Part shown: in pieces, positions 26,901-38,695 of the stretch
Numbering within the stretch: position 1 is the stretch's first letter
Layout: every line of letters begins with the position of its first letter
Translations under genes and position numbers: made by a program
The notes under the pieces: generated by a model
What the model was told of the DNA's origin: nothing
Seen by the model: the letters and a program-made list of their open reading frames with translations, nothing else
Database searches by the model: none
Assembly (NCBI RefSeq): GCF_020921035.1
Contig: NC_063150.1
Coordinates: 28,443,826-28,507,825 of the forward strand
Direction of reading: 5' to 3'
DNA length: 64,000 bases
Origin: Rhodamnia argentea
Lineage: Eukaryota > Streptophyta > Magnoliopsida > Myrtales > Myrtaceae

Positions 26901-27248
26901 TTCTACCAACTTATTGTAGCCTAACGGGAATGACATGCCATCATCATCCTCATCACCACTGTGCCTCCCAGTCCTTGAATACCATGAATGATATCTTCTA
27001 GGTAAGAGTTGGTGTTCAAGTAGCTCATTCCAAAGCTGTCCATAAGTTCTGTGGCATGGTCCAGCTGATAGGAAATGCATGATCAAAAAGTAAACCTCCT
27101 TGAGGTCAATGTCCAAGTTTCTTTCCATTTTCTTCTGTTGGTCTGGATCTGTAACCTGAGCATTCGGGTTCACTCTACCGGAGAAACTCAAAGGTTTCAT
27201 ACCAGCAGAAGAAGCGTTACAAGGAGGAACGTACTTTCGAAGAGCCAT
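11930..27248 (-). CDS. Bromodomain and WD-repeat protein, BRWD/PHIP class
   Basis: This is a probable nuclear chromatin reader, homologous to Arabidopsis At2g47410/At5g49430 and animal BRWD/PHIP. I trace 23 coding exons: 27248-26899, 26430-26275, 26010-25787, 24056-23947, 23858-23781, 23690-23584, 22503-22409, 22325-22210, 22063-21960, 21868-21791, 21680-21602, 19687-19519, 17819-17749, 17087-17007, 16927-16857, 16407-16311, 16224-16165, 15714-15660, 15551-15154, 15065-13176, 13034-12462, 12374-12316 and 12125-11930. They sum to 5217 nt, or 1738 aa. Residues about 1-120 are the N-terminal PHIP-type region. About 235-680 hold eight or so WD40 repeats (RYVITGSDDRLVKIW, NCIIRVW-type). Next comes an acidic/basic linker, then the SGRRIKRRN region, a cryptic-Tudor segment (GDEIVYLRQGHEEF, VRDKCRVWWK, WEGRIVSV, SPWERYTIQY) and a C-terminal bromodomain (about 1620-1738, FPVPFTLEVIKARLENNYYR). 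The junction between exons 2 and 3 is my least certain one. Confidence 0.93.
15066..15153 (-). other. GC-AG intron in the BRWD gene
   Basis: On the minus strand the donor reads GCAGAG|GCAAGT and the acceptor CTCAG|GTAGAG. Joining them gives ...KRRKQKAE then VEIMTSSGRRIKRRN, which is how the family reads across this point. No GT donor near it keeps the frame and the conserved sequence. GC donors with a strong AG|GCAAGT context are a known minor class of U2-type introns. Confidence 0.8.
20543..20722 (-). repeat. Three-copy tandem repeat in BRWD intron 12
   Basis: Three direct units with a period of about 66-71 bp share the plus-strand core AATCGACCTTTCTAGTTGAC (first copy AATCAACC), preceded by ACTCCTGGCAGTGCTAATG-like sequence. 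They are separated by A-rich spacers. They lie in the largest intron (19688-21601) and show no coding potential. Confidence 0.85.
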
Positions 27249-28660
27249 AGTTCTGTTAATCGAAAAATTATAATGCTTTAAGACAAAATTCTGTATATCT
27301 AATCACGTATAGCAAAAAGCAATACAAGCTGAGGTAAGATATGCAGATTCTCCAGTACCAAACCGACCTAACATGATAAAAGAACAAAACACTCATACAA
27401 AGGAGAAACTTCCCTCAAGCACAATCTGTAAACAAAAGTAAGCCACAAGGCCCTAGGCCAACCAACTATAATAGTTCCCTTTTCCATGTAATTTCAAGCG
27501 AAGAAAGAACCTCTAAGTAGAGAACCCTTTAAACCACAGTCCACATTTGTTTGCTTGATTACAAATAGTGCAGCACATATTATCCTCACAGTTTGCACTA
27601 CAGTGAACTCGTCCCAGAGGCAGACAAGATCAATCGTGAACATGAGTATTTCATCATGCACGAGAATGAATTAGTACCGACCAAACAGTCCACACGATAT
27701 AGCTAATGAACGAAGTGACTTGTCCTGTCCTTTACCCATTTCCATCCAAAACCCACAGCCTTCCGAATCACAGGCCTAACCTATCGTAGATAATATCTTA
27801 GAATTCCGTCTCTTCATAGCCCTAAGCTAACTAAGCTAAGCTGACATGCTTACCAAGACAAATCAATCCTCAAAAGCAGACAATCGATTTATGCAATCAC
27901 AACTGCGTGAACCCACAAAAACACGGGCAAAACCAATTAAAATGAACAAAAAATTTAACACCCGACAATCAGAATCAACAAGGGAAAATCACTAGGCTAA
28001 AAGAATCACCTTTGACGTTCTGAAACATCAGAAATTCAACCACAAATGCAGACAGTTCGCAGGAAAACACTCTCTTCTAAACTCCGTATCAAAATCTTCA
28101 CCAAAATCCATAATGCACGCCCTGCGACCAAAACCTAACAATCAATACCGCCGCCCTCACACTGCCACATAGATTAATCGAGACTCCACCATTAAAGCAC
28201 CACAAAAACCAACCAAAACACAATCGATAGAACAGCAAGAAGCCGCCTCTCCTCAATGCCCGACGATTCCACCGAAGAAAATATACAACAGAGAGAAATG
28301 CGTGCTGAACGAGTACCTGAAACGGAGCTTCTCGGGGGACTAAAACGAATCGCCTCAGGCGGCGAGGCGGGAGCCTGACAGCTTCGTGCAATCGCAGGAA
28401 CAGAGCGAAGGGAGATCCCCAAGTTCGAAGACTTCAGACATGGAGAAAGAGATTCGAATTACTGGAGAAAATAGAGAAGGAAAACGAACGACAGCGGCTG
28501 CGAAGCACGCGCAGCGAATGAGAAGAGTCTTTGATTTCCTCTGCACTTCGTCTTGTAGAGAGAGGGGAGTGATTTTTCATGAGAGAGAGACGAAGAAGAG
28601 AGGAACGCCCCGAACGAAGGAGGAAGCGAGGATCGAAGTGACCGGAGCATTTTATATCTT
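27249..28660 (-). promoter_or_regulatory. BRWD 5' UTR, leader intron and promoter
   Basis: Just upstream of the ATG the minus strand reads ATTAACAG|AACT, an acceptor four bases before the start. A matching donor CAG|GTACTC lies at 28316/28317. This implies a leader intron of about 1.06 kb and a GA-rich non-coding first exon from 28317 to roughly 28.6 kb. Short open frames on both strands here have no family signature. Confidence 0.6.
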
Positions 28661-28779
28661 CACGCCGCTGTAGACACGAATGATATTATTATAAACATTA
28701 AAATGAAAATAAAGTAAGATATATTAAATTAAAAAACAAAAATAAAAAAGCGGAAAGTAATTAATGTGAAAAGATATTA

Positions 28780-29927
28780 GGAAAATTTTAAAAAAGAAAC
28801 CCTGAAGAAGAATATCTTTCTCAAATATACCCCAATCTAGGGTTTGTATCCAAGTTCACCCCAAAATTGGTGATTTTGGCTAAATTGGCCTACCAACACT
28901 TTTATAGGTGGCATAAATTTTGGCCAGACGGCGACCACATGCATGCGACATACCGTATTTTCCACATAAATAGGGCCATTTTTGTCTCAAAATATCTAAT
29001 TAAAGCGCATATAGATCATGTGTGTTCCAAATTTTTTTTAAAAAAAGAAATCTCTAAATTTTCTAATCGTAATAGACTTCATCACTAATTTCCTAATCAA
29101 AACAAAGTCAAATCCAAACTTTCCTTCGTCTAGAGAGAAGGCGGTCGCATACTCGTGAAACTTTGGCCATCACAAAGAGGGCATTTCACCTAATTTGGAA
29201 GTCACGGTTCTCACATATCACACTCAAAACAAACCACCATCATAATCATTAATAGGAAAAGAGAGCGCACGGCTAAGAATGGACAAATAAACCTAAGGGC
29301 GATGTTGTAACAGATTTTAAAGGTCGAGTTTGGGTCTATCTATAATGCAACATCATGTTGGTAGAGGAGGTTGGGTGTTGCATTGCAACTGTGGTTGGTG
29401 GAGCATCGTCGATGTTGACGATAGTTGAATCTCCGTTGTATCGTCAGTAATGGCTCTTGGGAGCAAAGTGGTGAGCTATCGGATTATGCAATGTCGCCGG
29501 CAGAAGTCGCAGCCGTGTGCACAATTGGAAGGCCCAAACCAATGATAGAAATGCAAATTGGAGCTCAATTTGTGTCATTTTGCTCTTTAAAACAATGTTC
29601 TATGGTTTTCTAAATGAAAAGAGAAGGAAAAAATGCATAATGCACTTTGTTAGCTACGTAATTAATCCCTCATCAACTTTGAAACAAATTTACTTGTTTA
29701 AAAGCTCAAGGGTCAAATTGATAAAAATGCCACCATTCATAGCGGAAAATACGGTCGGGCAAGTGACACACACGTGATCGTCGTCCGGTGAAAGTTAGCG
29801 CCGCTGGTGAATTAGGGGACCGATCGAGAGAAGATCATCAGCTTTATGGGTTTTTTGGGACAAAACCTTCTCCGGGAGGTATTTTGAGAAAAATGCCTCA
29901 TTGCAGGGGTGGTTTTGAAAATTTCCC
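28780..29927. mobile_element. Non-autonomous MULE-like TIR element
   Basis: The ends are imperfect inverted repeats: left GGAAAATTTTAAAAAAGAAA and, on the other strand, right GGGAAATTTTCAAAACCACC. Similarity continues inward for about 60 bp (TCTTTCTCAAATATACCCC against TTTTTCTCAAAATACCTCCC). Flanking 9-mers AAGATATTA and AAGAAATTG agree at 7 of 9 positions, fitting the 9-bp target duplication of Mutator-like elements. I see no transposase. The interior has no recognised captured gene. Confidence 0.6.
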
Positions 29928-30270
29928 AAGAAATTGGGGGGTCACGGCTCCACTCGCCTCTCCTGACTAACGCACACAGAAAATATCCCTGAAACGACGA
30001 TGGATCAGTGATAGTTCGAATATTTTCTCTAGATGTTATGTTTTCTTATCTTTTCATCTAGAGCCTATGTTGCTTCGGTCTTCCTTGTGTACTTTTCTTG
30101 TACTTCGTTCCAGAACATGGATTTTTGTGGCCATGGACCCACACATCTAGATTGTGTCTTGCCCTTTTGACCAAAATTGATAATGAATTATAAGCAAATC
30201 GTATTTAGATAATTTTGCTATCCAAACATAAACAGGAATTCCATTTCTTACTCCTTGTAAGACGAGCTTA

Positions 30271-30984
30271 GGGAAAATTAACAAAAAAATCCTAAGCTTA
30301 TTGTAATTGGTACCACTTCAATCTTAAATCTCCTTCTTTTTTGTTGATTGAGTCTTCAATCTATTCGACCAACTTTGGCTAGTTGGCACTAACGTGGACG
30401 CCGGTCCCGACGCGATGACCCGCTTTTTCTTTTTTCTTTTTTTCAGGATTTGGCGAGTCCATGAAAAAAATGAGGATCCTTCACCAAAAAACCCAAGGGA
30501 GGTAGCTACTCCCACCTCCATAGCCACAGCATGGAGGAGTAGCTCCTTAATCCACACTTCTTGAAAACAAACACCACAACAAAGGCTCTTCCTGATTATT
30601 GAGAGCACAGGCAAGAGAAAGAAAATTAAGCAGACTCTTCTCTGCATTTACTGCACTTCTAATTTATTCACTTTCAGAGATAGTTATGCCTCTTGGCATA
30701 TACAAATGAGAGTTTTAGGTCGCCTCTAGCCGGTCATCGGACTAGCCGGAGGAAGGAGGAGAAGCAAAAATAAAAAAAAATAGATAAATAATAAAAATGA
30801 ATAATTCAAAAAAAATAAAAATATTATTAAAAATTTGACATCTTAGCACTGGCCAACCAAAGTTGGCCGGATTAACTAAATTGGTACAAATACAAAAAGC
30901 TTAGGACTTAATTGGCCCAAAAAAAAAATTTAAGACTCAATTGATATAATTATGATAAGTTTAGATTTTTTTGGTAATTTTCCC
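30271..30984. mobile_element. Non-autonomous MULE-like TIR element
   Basis: The left end GGGAAAATTAACAAAAAAAT and the right end (reverse complement GGGAAAATTACCAAAAAAAT) are nearly identical. Inverted similarity extends inward past 100 bp (AAGCTTATTGTAATT; CCAACTTTGGCTAGT/CCAACCAAAGTTGGC). The flanks ACGAGCTTA and ATGAGCTTC match at 6 or 7 of 9 positions, consistent with a 9-bp target duplication. No transposase is visible. Confidence 0.7.
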
Positions 30985-31236
30985 ATGAGCTTCGTATAGG
31001 TATGGTTGGCAATTTCTATTTATGTATCCAATTTGTATTCATAAACATGTCATTGGAAGTCATTGCAACTTGTATTTGCATGTTATCGTTGATAAATTCA
31101 TTTGGGGTAATGATATATGGAGTCATGTTCAAAAATTTTTCTCATTTACCGAATGAGTTGTTTTTCATCTAAGTAGTTTAATAAAAACATGCCAGGTAAT
31201 ATAGGCAAAAAGGGGGAAGGACTGTGGTACATCTTA

Positions 31237-31719
31237 GGGATGAAAATAGGATCGAAAAACTCTAAATCGGTAAACATGTCACAAATTTACTTCAAATTAA
31301 TTTTTTTTATCACAAAAATCACAAATTGGCGCACTTGAGATAAATTTACCTCAAACTAACTCTTTAACCACCAAAATCCCAAAATCGGTATACTTGTGAT
31401 AAATTTACCCTCCGTTAGTTTTCGTTAAATTAAGTTTATATTACTAAAGACCCGAATTGATAAACTTACGACAAATGGAGAGTAAAAACCCCAAATATAT
31501 ACACTTGTGATAATCGGAGGGTAAAAATCCCAAATTGACACGTCCATCAAGCGTCACGTGTCATCCAATTCATCAATTTGACAGTAAAATTTAACGGAAA
31601 TTAATGGAAGGTAAATTTATCACGGGTATACCAATTTGAGATTTTTGGTGGTCAAAAAATTAGATTAGGTTAAATTTATTATAGGTATACCAGGTTAAGG
31701 TTTTTCGTGGAATTAACCC
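31237..31719. mobile_element. Small long-TIR element (MITE, MULE-like)
   Basis: The two halves are imperfect inverted copies over about 110 bp or more. The left reads GGGATGAAAATAGGATCGAA...TTTACCTC and the right, reversed, GGGTTAATTCCACGAAAAAC...AAATTTACC. I could not find a convincing target duplication. There is no coding capacity. Confidence 0.5.
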
Positions 31720-32322
31720 ATAAAAATAAGCATATGATTTAATGTTATTAAAGTGGTCTTTGGAGATTCTAATGAAAAATAGGATAATTTACTTGAATTC
31801 TCCGTATGTCCCTAGAGTTTAGAGTAAAAACTTTACTTTAATCTAAAATTTAAGGTTATGAGTAACGTATTTCGAATACAATTCATAGCCCTCACATTAC
31901 AATGATTTTCTCGTTACATTGTTTCGTGAGCTCATCAAGTATTAAAATGATTAGAACGTCTCGCCTCAAGATTCAAGAATTATGTGCTTGATTTATGCTC
32001 GATGTCACAGTTTAGAATTAGGATTTTGGTAACGGGTGTCTCAAAGACACTGGTTAAGCAATTAATAAATAAATTTGATGGTTTCCTATGCATTTTTGTC
32101 TTCCATTATGCGTAATCACTATTTTGAAAAGGCTTAAATTATTAGATGAAGGCATTGTTTAAATTTTAATTATACTATCACTCCCCATCACATTTAGTTT
32201 TATGCACAAAAATTTTATAGCCGAATTTTTACAACTCAGCTAGATTGAATGATATATGTGTTGGAGTTAGAGTTAATTTTATAGCCGAATTTCTTGGCTT
32301 CTCAACCACTCAACAAAACCAC

Positions 32323-32509
32323 CGGGGGTTTGCCCTAATGGTCACTCTTCTCATTTGGGAAGAGGGAGGTGGAGGGGTTCGAATCCCCACCTTCAAGAGG
32401 AGTTGGGATGGGGACGAGTAAGAAGGGAGCAGGGTTTCGCAACCTATGTGCACACATAACACACTCGGTGGCTTGTAAAATAGAATAGGATAGGACTAGA
32501 CAAAAAAAA
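32323..32509 (+). mobile_element. tRNA-derived SINE, copy A
   Basis: A pol III-like head contains an A-box-like TTTGCCCTAATGGTC and a B-box GGTTCGAATCCCC, followed by a body that ends AGGATAGGACTAGAC and a short poly(A). The tail resembles copies B (35177) and C (38429). It is about 187 bp, so it is a SINE rather than a tRNA gene. Confidence 0.65.
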
Positions 32510-32807
32510 TGAAATAATAAGAACAAACACATTTATGCACAAGAAGAAAAACTATGTGATCTTGTAAATGATAGAGAAATGTGATCCTCAAATATAACTC
32601 AAGATTTCGTACACAGAACCCCAAGGCATATTTGGCTAGGGACATCAGGGAGTTTCTAGCTCAAGAATAGGAAGTCGACTATTTAGATCCACCAATTGCA
32701 AGCAAACTGTGTTGGGTCGGGATTGCCTACATAGGCCAAAGGACTTAACTGCTATATAGGACTTATAGAGTATTTCATGGACCTTCAGATAATCGGGTGT
32801 CACGATC

Positions 32808-33905
32808 CGAATTACCCATTCCATGAAAGCATGGAAGTGAGCAATGTTATACAAGGAAGCATGAGGGAAGCAAGATGGGTGATATAACTAGGTAGTGAGA
32901 GTAGTGTATGGGAGTTTACGCTAGGAACCTAGTGATGGCAAAAATATCACGAAGAAGATGTAAAAAAGATAAGGTTGGCAATCCATGCACAAACTAGTCG
33001 GAAGCTGATACAACTCTCTTCATGATGGTCTCGATAGGTGGAAACCAATTATTATGTCAAGATACATGCCTTGCTCAGGCCATGAGACGCTCGAGATAAA
33101 AGAAGACGTGGTATGGTCCGTTACAATAAGGCATTCTAAAATCCAAGCCATGCAAACAATCCTTGGAAGGGAATGTTGGCTTAGTGAATCAGCTCGCCGA
33201 GTGTTGTACAATCCCATGACTGAGGCCGCCCGAGTCGTCACAGGTTCTCGAATGCAGATGCCATCCATTACCATGTTTTGATAGGAGTGAAAACCCTTCA
33301 TTGGTTTTGAGCATGACCAGTAGAAGAGACGGAAGATGTGTTACCCTTGGACATGCATAGGCTATTTGCGTAAAAGCCCAGAGAGCGACAGTTATGGTTT
33401 GACACACAAGGAACAAACGGCGAGGGATGCATTTTATTGGACGGGCATCAACCATTCATGTAAGAAATAGAAAGAGGCAATGAGATAATCATGGGAATAC
33501 AAGGAAGCAAAGAATAGCCCGCAACGAGAAAGTTACAAAATCAAGCGAGAGAAAATGTCACAATCCAACTTTACCGATTCATTGAAAGCAGAAAAGTAAG
33601 TTATGTCATACCAGGAGAAGCATGAGGGATGCGAGAAGGGTGATACAACCGGAGAATGATAGTACTGTTAGGGAATTTGACTTGAGAATATAATAATGAA
33701 AGGAATCTCACGTGGAAATTGTCTGAAGGGGGATTAGCCACCCGCATACAGATTGGTTAGGAGCTCATGTTGCTCTCATGAATATGGCCATGGTAGGTAG
33801 AAACCAATTTTGTAAATACAGCCGATCACAATGAGGCATTTCATGATACAAGCCATCGACGATCTTTAGAAAGTAAGGCTGGTTTGGTGAATTATGTCGT
33901 CAAGC
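32808..33905. repeat. Diverged direct repeat of unknown family
   Basis: Two blocks with a spacing of about 745 bp share order and wording: about 32808-33215 and 33555-33905. Shared phrases include GTCACGATCC/GTCACAATCC, GAAGCATGAGGGA, GGTGATA(T/C)AAC, AGGTGGAAACCAATT/AGGTAGAAACCAATT and CAAGCCAT. The blocks are heavily diverged. No protein is recognisable and I do not know the family. Confidence 0.55.
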
Positions 33906-34088
33906 GCCGCTTGTTCCAATGTTTGGAACATGTCAACATCGACTGCGATGTGAAGTCCATGCTTGTGTTCCTGAATTATGGTGGAAACAATTTAGTAAAC
34001 AAACTATACAACCCAAGATGACTTATATAAAGTAGTTTTCCTTGGTCACAACAGTCTATGGGATAAAATCCATTTAGTTACTTGATTT

Positions 34089-34609
34089 TTAGGGGTGAGC
34101 TGTTTCGGGTTCCGTCGGGTTTTACCTGGAACCTAAAACCTATTCGTCATAATAAGTTTCTCGTTATTTGTAACCTGGAACCTCCTTTGCGTATCCTGGA
34201 ACCTTGAACCTACCCTATCACCGGTTTCGTGGTCTATCCAGATCCATCTCGTACTCTCAACTGAACGATTGTAGTGACTCGCCACTTTTAATTATTACTA
34301 CTTCTTGTTACAAGCTACTGACCACAACTCATATTTAGACACGCGAACAAATATGAAATATCAACAGAGTAAAAATTTCAATCATAAACATCGTAGAAAA
34401 TGGAAACTCAAATTGGTGGTTTCACATTACACACTTATCATTAGATGCCATAGAATATCGCACAATCGCACAAAGACATATAAAAAGAAAACACAAAAAC
34501 TTATTACAGATTCCTCCTATTTAGAACCCGAAACCTACCCGTCGGAACATGTTTCTTAATTTTTAGGATCCGGAACCTATCCTGTAAACTGTGGAACCAT
34601 GCTCCCCTA
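34089..34609 (+). mobile_element. Non-autonomous hAT element, copy 1
   Basis: It begins (T)TAGGGGTGAGC and ends GCTCCCCTA, flanked on both sides by CTTGATTT (34081-34088 and 34610-34617), an 8-bp duplication as hAT transposons make. The body is rich in GGAACCT phrases and holds the family core ACTCATATTTAGACACGCGA. It is about 0.52 kb with no transposase. Confidence 0.8.
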
Positions 34610-35176
34610 CTTGATTTACTAAGTCATAGCTTAAGAATAGATAATTGAACAAATAAAAAAGATTGCTTTTCGGTTCTCACTGTCTGCAAAAGCGTGGAAC
34701 GACTTTGGATGAAGATCATTCATTGCCATTTGTGCTCCCTTTCGGTGCCTCATTAATCTCAGCTATTGATTGATTTGAAAGATTTTAATGCTAAAGTTTA
34801 ACGCTCCATCCATCAGTGGTTGATGATGATGATGGAGGTGTATGGGAGGACCAATGGGATTACGGGATCTCCCTCCTCTAGTGAGAATCCTCTTGCATTT
34901 CAAGGGGTGAAGGTATGTTACCGCAAATGATGCTCCTTTTGGCCTCCTGACAAATATCGACCGTAGATAAAAATTTCATTCCCATAATTTAACGGTTGAG
35001 ATTTATTGGAATACCGAGAGTGGCACCATAGGCACTGAAAAGAATTCAAAGTTTTGTGTTGCCAAACACCCAATCTATTGCTCAAGGATTATTATAGGCC
35101 CAAAAGTCCAGGTAAAGTTCGTTCCGAGACACACCCTCAAATGCCCGATCACCAAAGTATCGAGCCCAACCAAATG

Positions 35177-35961
35177 GCATGCAGCCCTACTGGTAAATGG
35201 ACTAGGGGTGGGGACGCAAGAATCCAGGTGCGGAGTTCAACTCTCGTGCTTTGCAAAGAGGCACAGTAAAAATTAGGGGTGAGCGGTTCAAGGTTCCTTA
35301 CAGGTTCCACTTGGAACCCGGAACCTACCCGTCGGAACAAATTCCTTATTTTTTGGAACGTAGAACCTACCCGTTATACTTTGGAACTTAGAACCTTCCC
35401 TATCACAAGTTCTAGGATCGGTTCCAGGGTACTCGAGAACCTATCAATTTATTTTATTTTATTTTATTTTTTCATTTTTAGTTAAGCAAAATGAGAGTGA
35501 ACGCTATAACATCTAAGAGAAAGTAGAGGTGAGTGATTTTAGATTCCATACATGTTATATTTAGAATCTGAAATCAATCAATTGAAACACGTTTATCATT
35601 TTTTGGAACCCGAAATCTAAAAATTTATTTGGCTCCAGATCATACACTCATCATCGGATGCCATAGAACATTATAGGATTGTGCAAAAATATATACCAAG
35701 AAAAATATATAAATTTATTTCAAGATCTAGGGTCCGGGTTCCAGGTTCCGGGTTCTAGATAGTGGAACCTGGAACCTTCCCGTTGGGACAGATTCCTCGA
35801 TTTTTGAAACCTGAAACCTATCTTGCATACCTTGGAACTTGGAACTAGACAAGATTCTACAGGTTCCGGTTCCAGATTCTCAATTCTACCTTGGAACCAT
35901 GCTCACCCCTAGTAAAAATCAGAGATAAGGGAGTTAAAGATAGGACAAAAAAAAAAAAAAA
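35177..35961 (+). mobile_element. tRNA-derived SINE, copy B, interrupted by a hAT element
   Basis: The head at 35177-35273 has an A-box-like CCCTACTGGTAAATGG and a B-box-like GAGTTCAACTC. The tail resumes after the hAT insertion as CAGAGATAAGGGAGTTAAAG...TAGGAC plus poly(A) ending near 35961. The SINE is flanked by AGCCCAACCAAATG (35163-35176) and AGCCCACCAAATG (35970-35982), a credible target-site duplication. Confidence 0.7.
35274..35911 (+). mobile_element. Non-autonomous hAT element, copy 2, with exact TSD
   Basis: The element runs from TAGGGGTGAGC to GCTCACCCCTA, perfect 11-bp inverted ends. The flanking 8-mers are identical, GTAAAAAT at 35266-35273 and at 35912-35919. At 638 bp it is the best preserved copy at its ends. 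It carries no transposase. It lies inside SINE copy B, so it is younger than that SINE. Confidence 0.9.
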
Positions 35962-36494
35962 GAGTATCTAGCCCACCAAATGCCCAATTAAAGGCAGACT
36001 TAAATTCACGAAACGGGCCGACATCATCTTTTATATATTAGGTGAAAACCACTCTTATGCTTTTTCATTTTTGCTAATATCGCCTCAACAACAACATAAG
36101 AAAGAAAATGAATTCTTTCCAAATTATCATTACTAAATATTGGGAAAAAAAAAAACAACGGTATGATTAATACATCTCCTACAACTTCCCATTTCACATG
36201 CTACCTTTCGGAATTACCCATTTTCTCACTATAGCAATCACCTAACTTCTTGCACGCACGTAACGCGTGCTCCCGACAGAGTTCTCATTAATTCTAATGG
36301 AAACATGAAGTAAGGCCTTACGGTCAAATTCTGGCTACTAAGCCCACGATGGCCACATTGGCCATTTCATGAGAAAAGTGTGCAACCATTACTTAGTAAT
36401 TCGTTTTACTTGACAAGTATATTTGTATTAGGAAAAGTAATTCCCTATTTATCTGTAGTTAGGGACTTTTCAAAGTCGATAGTTATATTTCACA

Positions 36495-36715
36495 CAAAAG
36501 TTCCGTTAGTTTTGTGGAAAATGAATGATTTGGAACCACTTTTCCTGGAAATGATCGCAAAATATTTCTATTACCCCCAATAATTAATGCTTAAACACTT
36601 TCTTGGACGATGAAAATATTTTTCGTTTATTCGTTTTTGTAAGCGACATAAGCGGTTATCTTTAAGAAAATATTTTTCGAATCATTCATCTTTTGCAAAT
36701 AAATTGCCATAAACG
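36495..36715. mobile_element. Tourist-like MITE remnant
   Basis: An imperfect palindrome opens with GTTTTGTGGAAAATGAATGATT and closes with CGAATCATTCATCTTTTGCAAATAAA. It uses the same vocabulary as the element at 36876. The ends are not sharply defined. Confidence 0.4.
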
Positions 36716-36875
36716 CATATTACATTCCAAGGACTCCGCCTTCTTTTTCACATTGACGTAGTAGGACCGTGCTATGTTCTTCGATTCCTTTGTTTCTTCT
36801 CCTCGGATGTACCAAAAAACGAGGAAATGGGCAATGATCAAAAGATACATTTTTGAGCACTCAAGGAGTAACTAA

Positions 36876-37268
36876 TGCTCCATTTGTTTCGCGAAAAATG
36901 GATGGGAGAATATTTTCCTAAAAAGATTGCTTGTAGTGCTTACAAAGGCGAATGAACGAATCTGCCGAGTATAAGAAGTAGAAGTCGCCCAAAATGATTA
37001 TTTTAATCCATGAGACACATCATATGCTTCCTCACCTCATTTAGGTTTCGTTAATTCGCAAACAATAAATGATTTGAAGAACATTTTTCTAAAACCGACC
37101 ACTTTATCACTTGCCATAATTAGTCAACGGAAATTGTTTTTCAAATCGACAATAATTTATGCCTAATGAAAATATTTTTCATTCGTTCATTTTTGCAAGC
37201 AACGCAAGCGCTCATTTAAAGTACAACAATTTTCAAATCATTCATTTTTCGCGGAACAAACATGACCT
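36876..37268. mobile_element. Tourist-like (PIF/Harbinger-type) MITE
   Basis: The left end is TGCTCCATTTGTTTCGCGAA and the right end, reversed, AGGTCATGTTTGTTCCGCGA, flanked by TAA on both sides, which fits the 3-bp duplication of PIF/Harbinger elements. It is 393 bp and may be composite, because a second inward-facing end lies near 37046. No transposase is visible. Confidence 0.5.
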
Positions 37269-38428
37269 TAATATACGAGATTATATTTCTAACATTACTC
37301 TATTGCGTATTCCGCATTATTGCTGTGTACTGTTGATGGCTCAATCGAGTATTAATGACTGGCAGCCTCACGAATCCGACGTTTGATTTCGACCCCATAA
37401 CATTTTGAACAATGTACAAGGAATAAGGTAGAGAGCATCGGCCCACGATACAATGTTAGGATTTTAGCTAGCCATGAAGACCGGCCCAAACGAAAGAGGT
37501 CCATAATCATAAAGGAGTTCAAAATGAACCAGGTTGTCGAGAGCGAGTTCGGCGGTCCGTTGTATTCTCTAGTTTTTTTTTTTTTCAGGTCAGTTGGCTG
37601 CAAAAATAACAAGAACAGATTGAAATTTCACGTTAAATTCCCATCCACAAACGTTGCATTAGATAACTTTTGAAGGCCGTAACTCTTGATTTGCTAATCG
37701 GAAACAAGAGTATAGTGAAATCTCAAATTCTCTTGGTCATGTGAGTTATTTTCCTAGCGCCAAAGTTAAGATTCGATTCATCGTGACTTTTTTTTAAAAG
37801 TAGGTTGGACTTTGCTTTGCTTCTAAATGCGATTGGATTTTACGGGTTGTTACGTCTTCCTAGAGGTACAATCTCGGAGAGCGCAGCGGGCGACATAGAT
37901 CCATTCCTTTCACTCTAGAGATTCTTTCTTTGATTCGACCGATCTTGAGACCTTTCGAGAGCAAAGAGCTTTTCTAGTATCTCCAAGCAAGTCTTTTCAT
38001 GGAAGGAAGAACTTCAATGGGCAATCCGTATCTTCTGTTTTATTACAAATTGCTTGTGTCATGTTTGGACAATCGAGAATGATAAGAGTTCATCATAGTC
38101 CTATCGATGTCCTTTTCGAGTTGATTAGTGGGGATGCCAAATTCAGATTGTTATTCGTAGTCAATGACATCGGTTAGCAGTCCTTCGAGGACATTACGTA
38201 CTAGACGTGTCTTGAATTAGATATATCTCATAAGACTTAGTGACTTGACTTTTTATAGTTTGCGCATGTAGCAGGACTTAGATCCACGTGCAATCTTTTT
38301 TTTTTTTTGGTACATGAAGTCTTTCCCTTCAAAACAAAACAAGGAACTTAGTGATCATTGCATACCCTGATTTTGGCCAAAAAGAGAAAGGACGTCTAGT
38401 GTATCAAACTATCGACTTGCCAATAGAC

Positions 38429-38508
38429 ATGCAGCCCCGCGCTCCGCAAGGAGGCAAAGCAAAAGTTAAAGATAGAAGAGTTAGAGATAGGACATACAAA
38501 AAAAAAAC
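38429..38508 (+). mobile_element. SINE, copy C (short)
   Basis: CATGCAGCCC is followed directly by the late part of copy B (GCGCTCCGCAAGGAGGCAAAG), then GAGTTAGAGATAGGAC and poly(A). Compared with copy B, the A-box to B-box region is deleted. Confidence 0.6.
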
Positions 38509-38695
38509 ATTGTAGAATTAAAATCAAGATGTTTGATCGTTTATGAATCATTTTGTATTGGACATAGAATAATATGCTCGATCCTGTTGGCTTGCCCTGG
38601 CATGGGCAACCGTGATCCACCTTCCAAACCCAATTTCTCATTTTTCCCATAATCCTAACTATGAATTTACTTCATGAGTTGTACAATCTCCCAAC

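Noticed and set aside
28386-28673. 95-codon plus-strand frame near 28.4-28.7 kb
   Set aside because: It overlaps the GA-rich, probably non-coding first exon and promoter of BRWD on the other strand and has no family motif.
32330-32400. A tRNA gene (B-box GGTTCGAATCCCC with an A-box-like element)
   Set aside because: No cloverleaf can be folded with a proper acceptor stem. The sequence continues into a body and poly(A) shared with two other copies, so it is a SINE.
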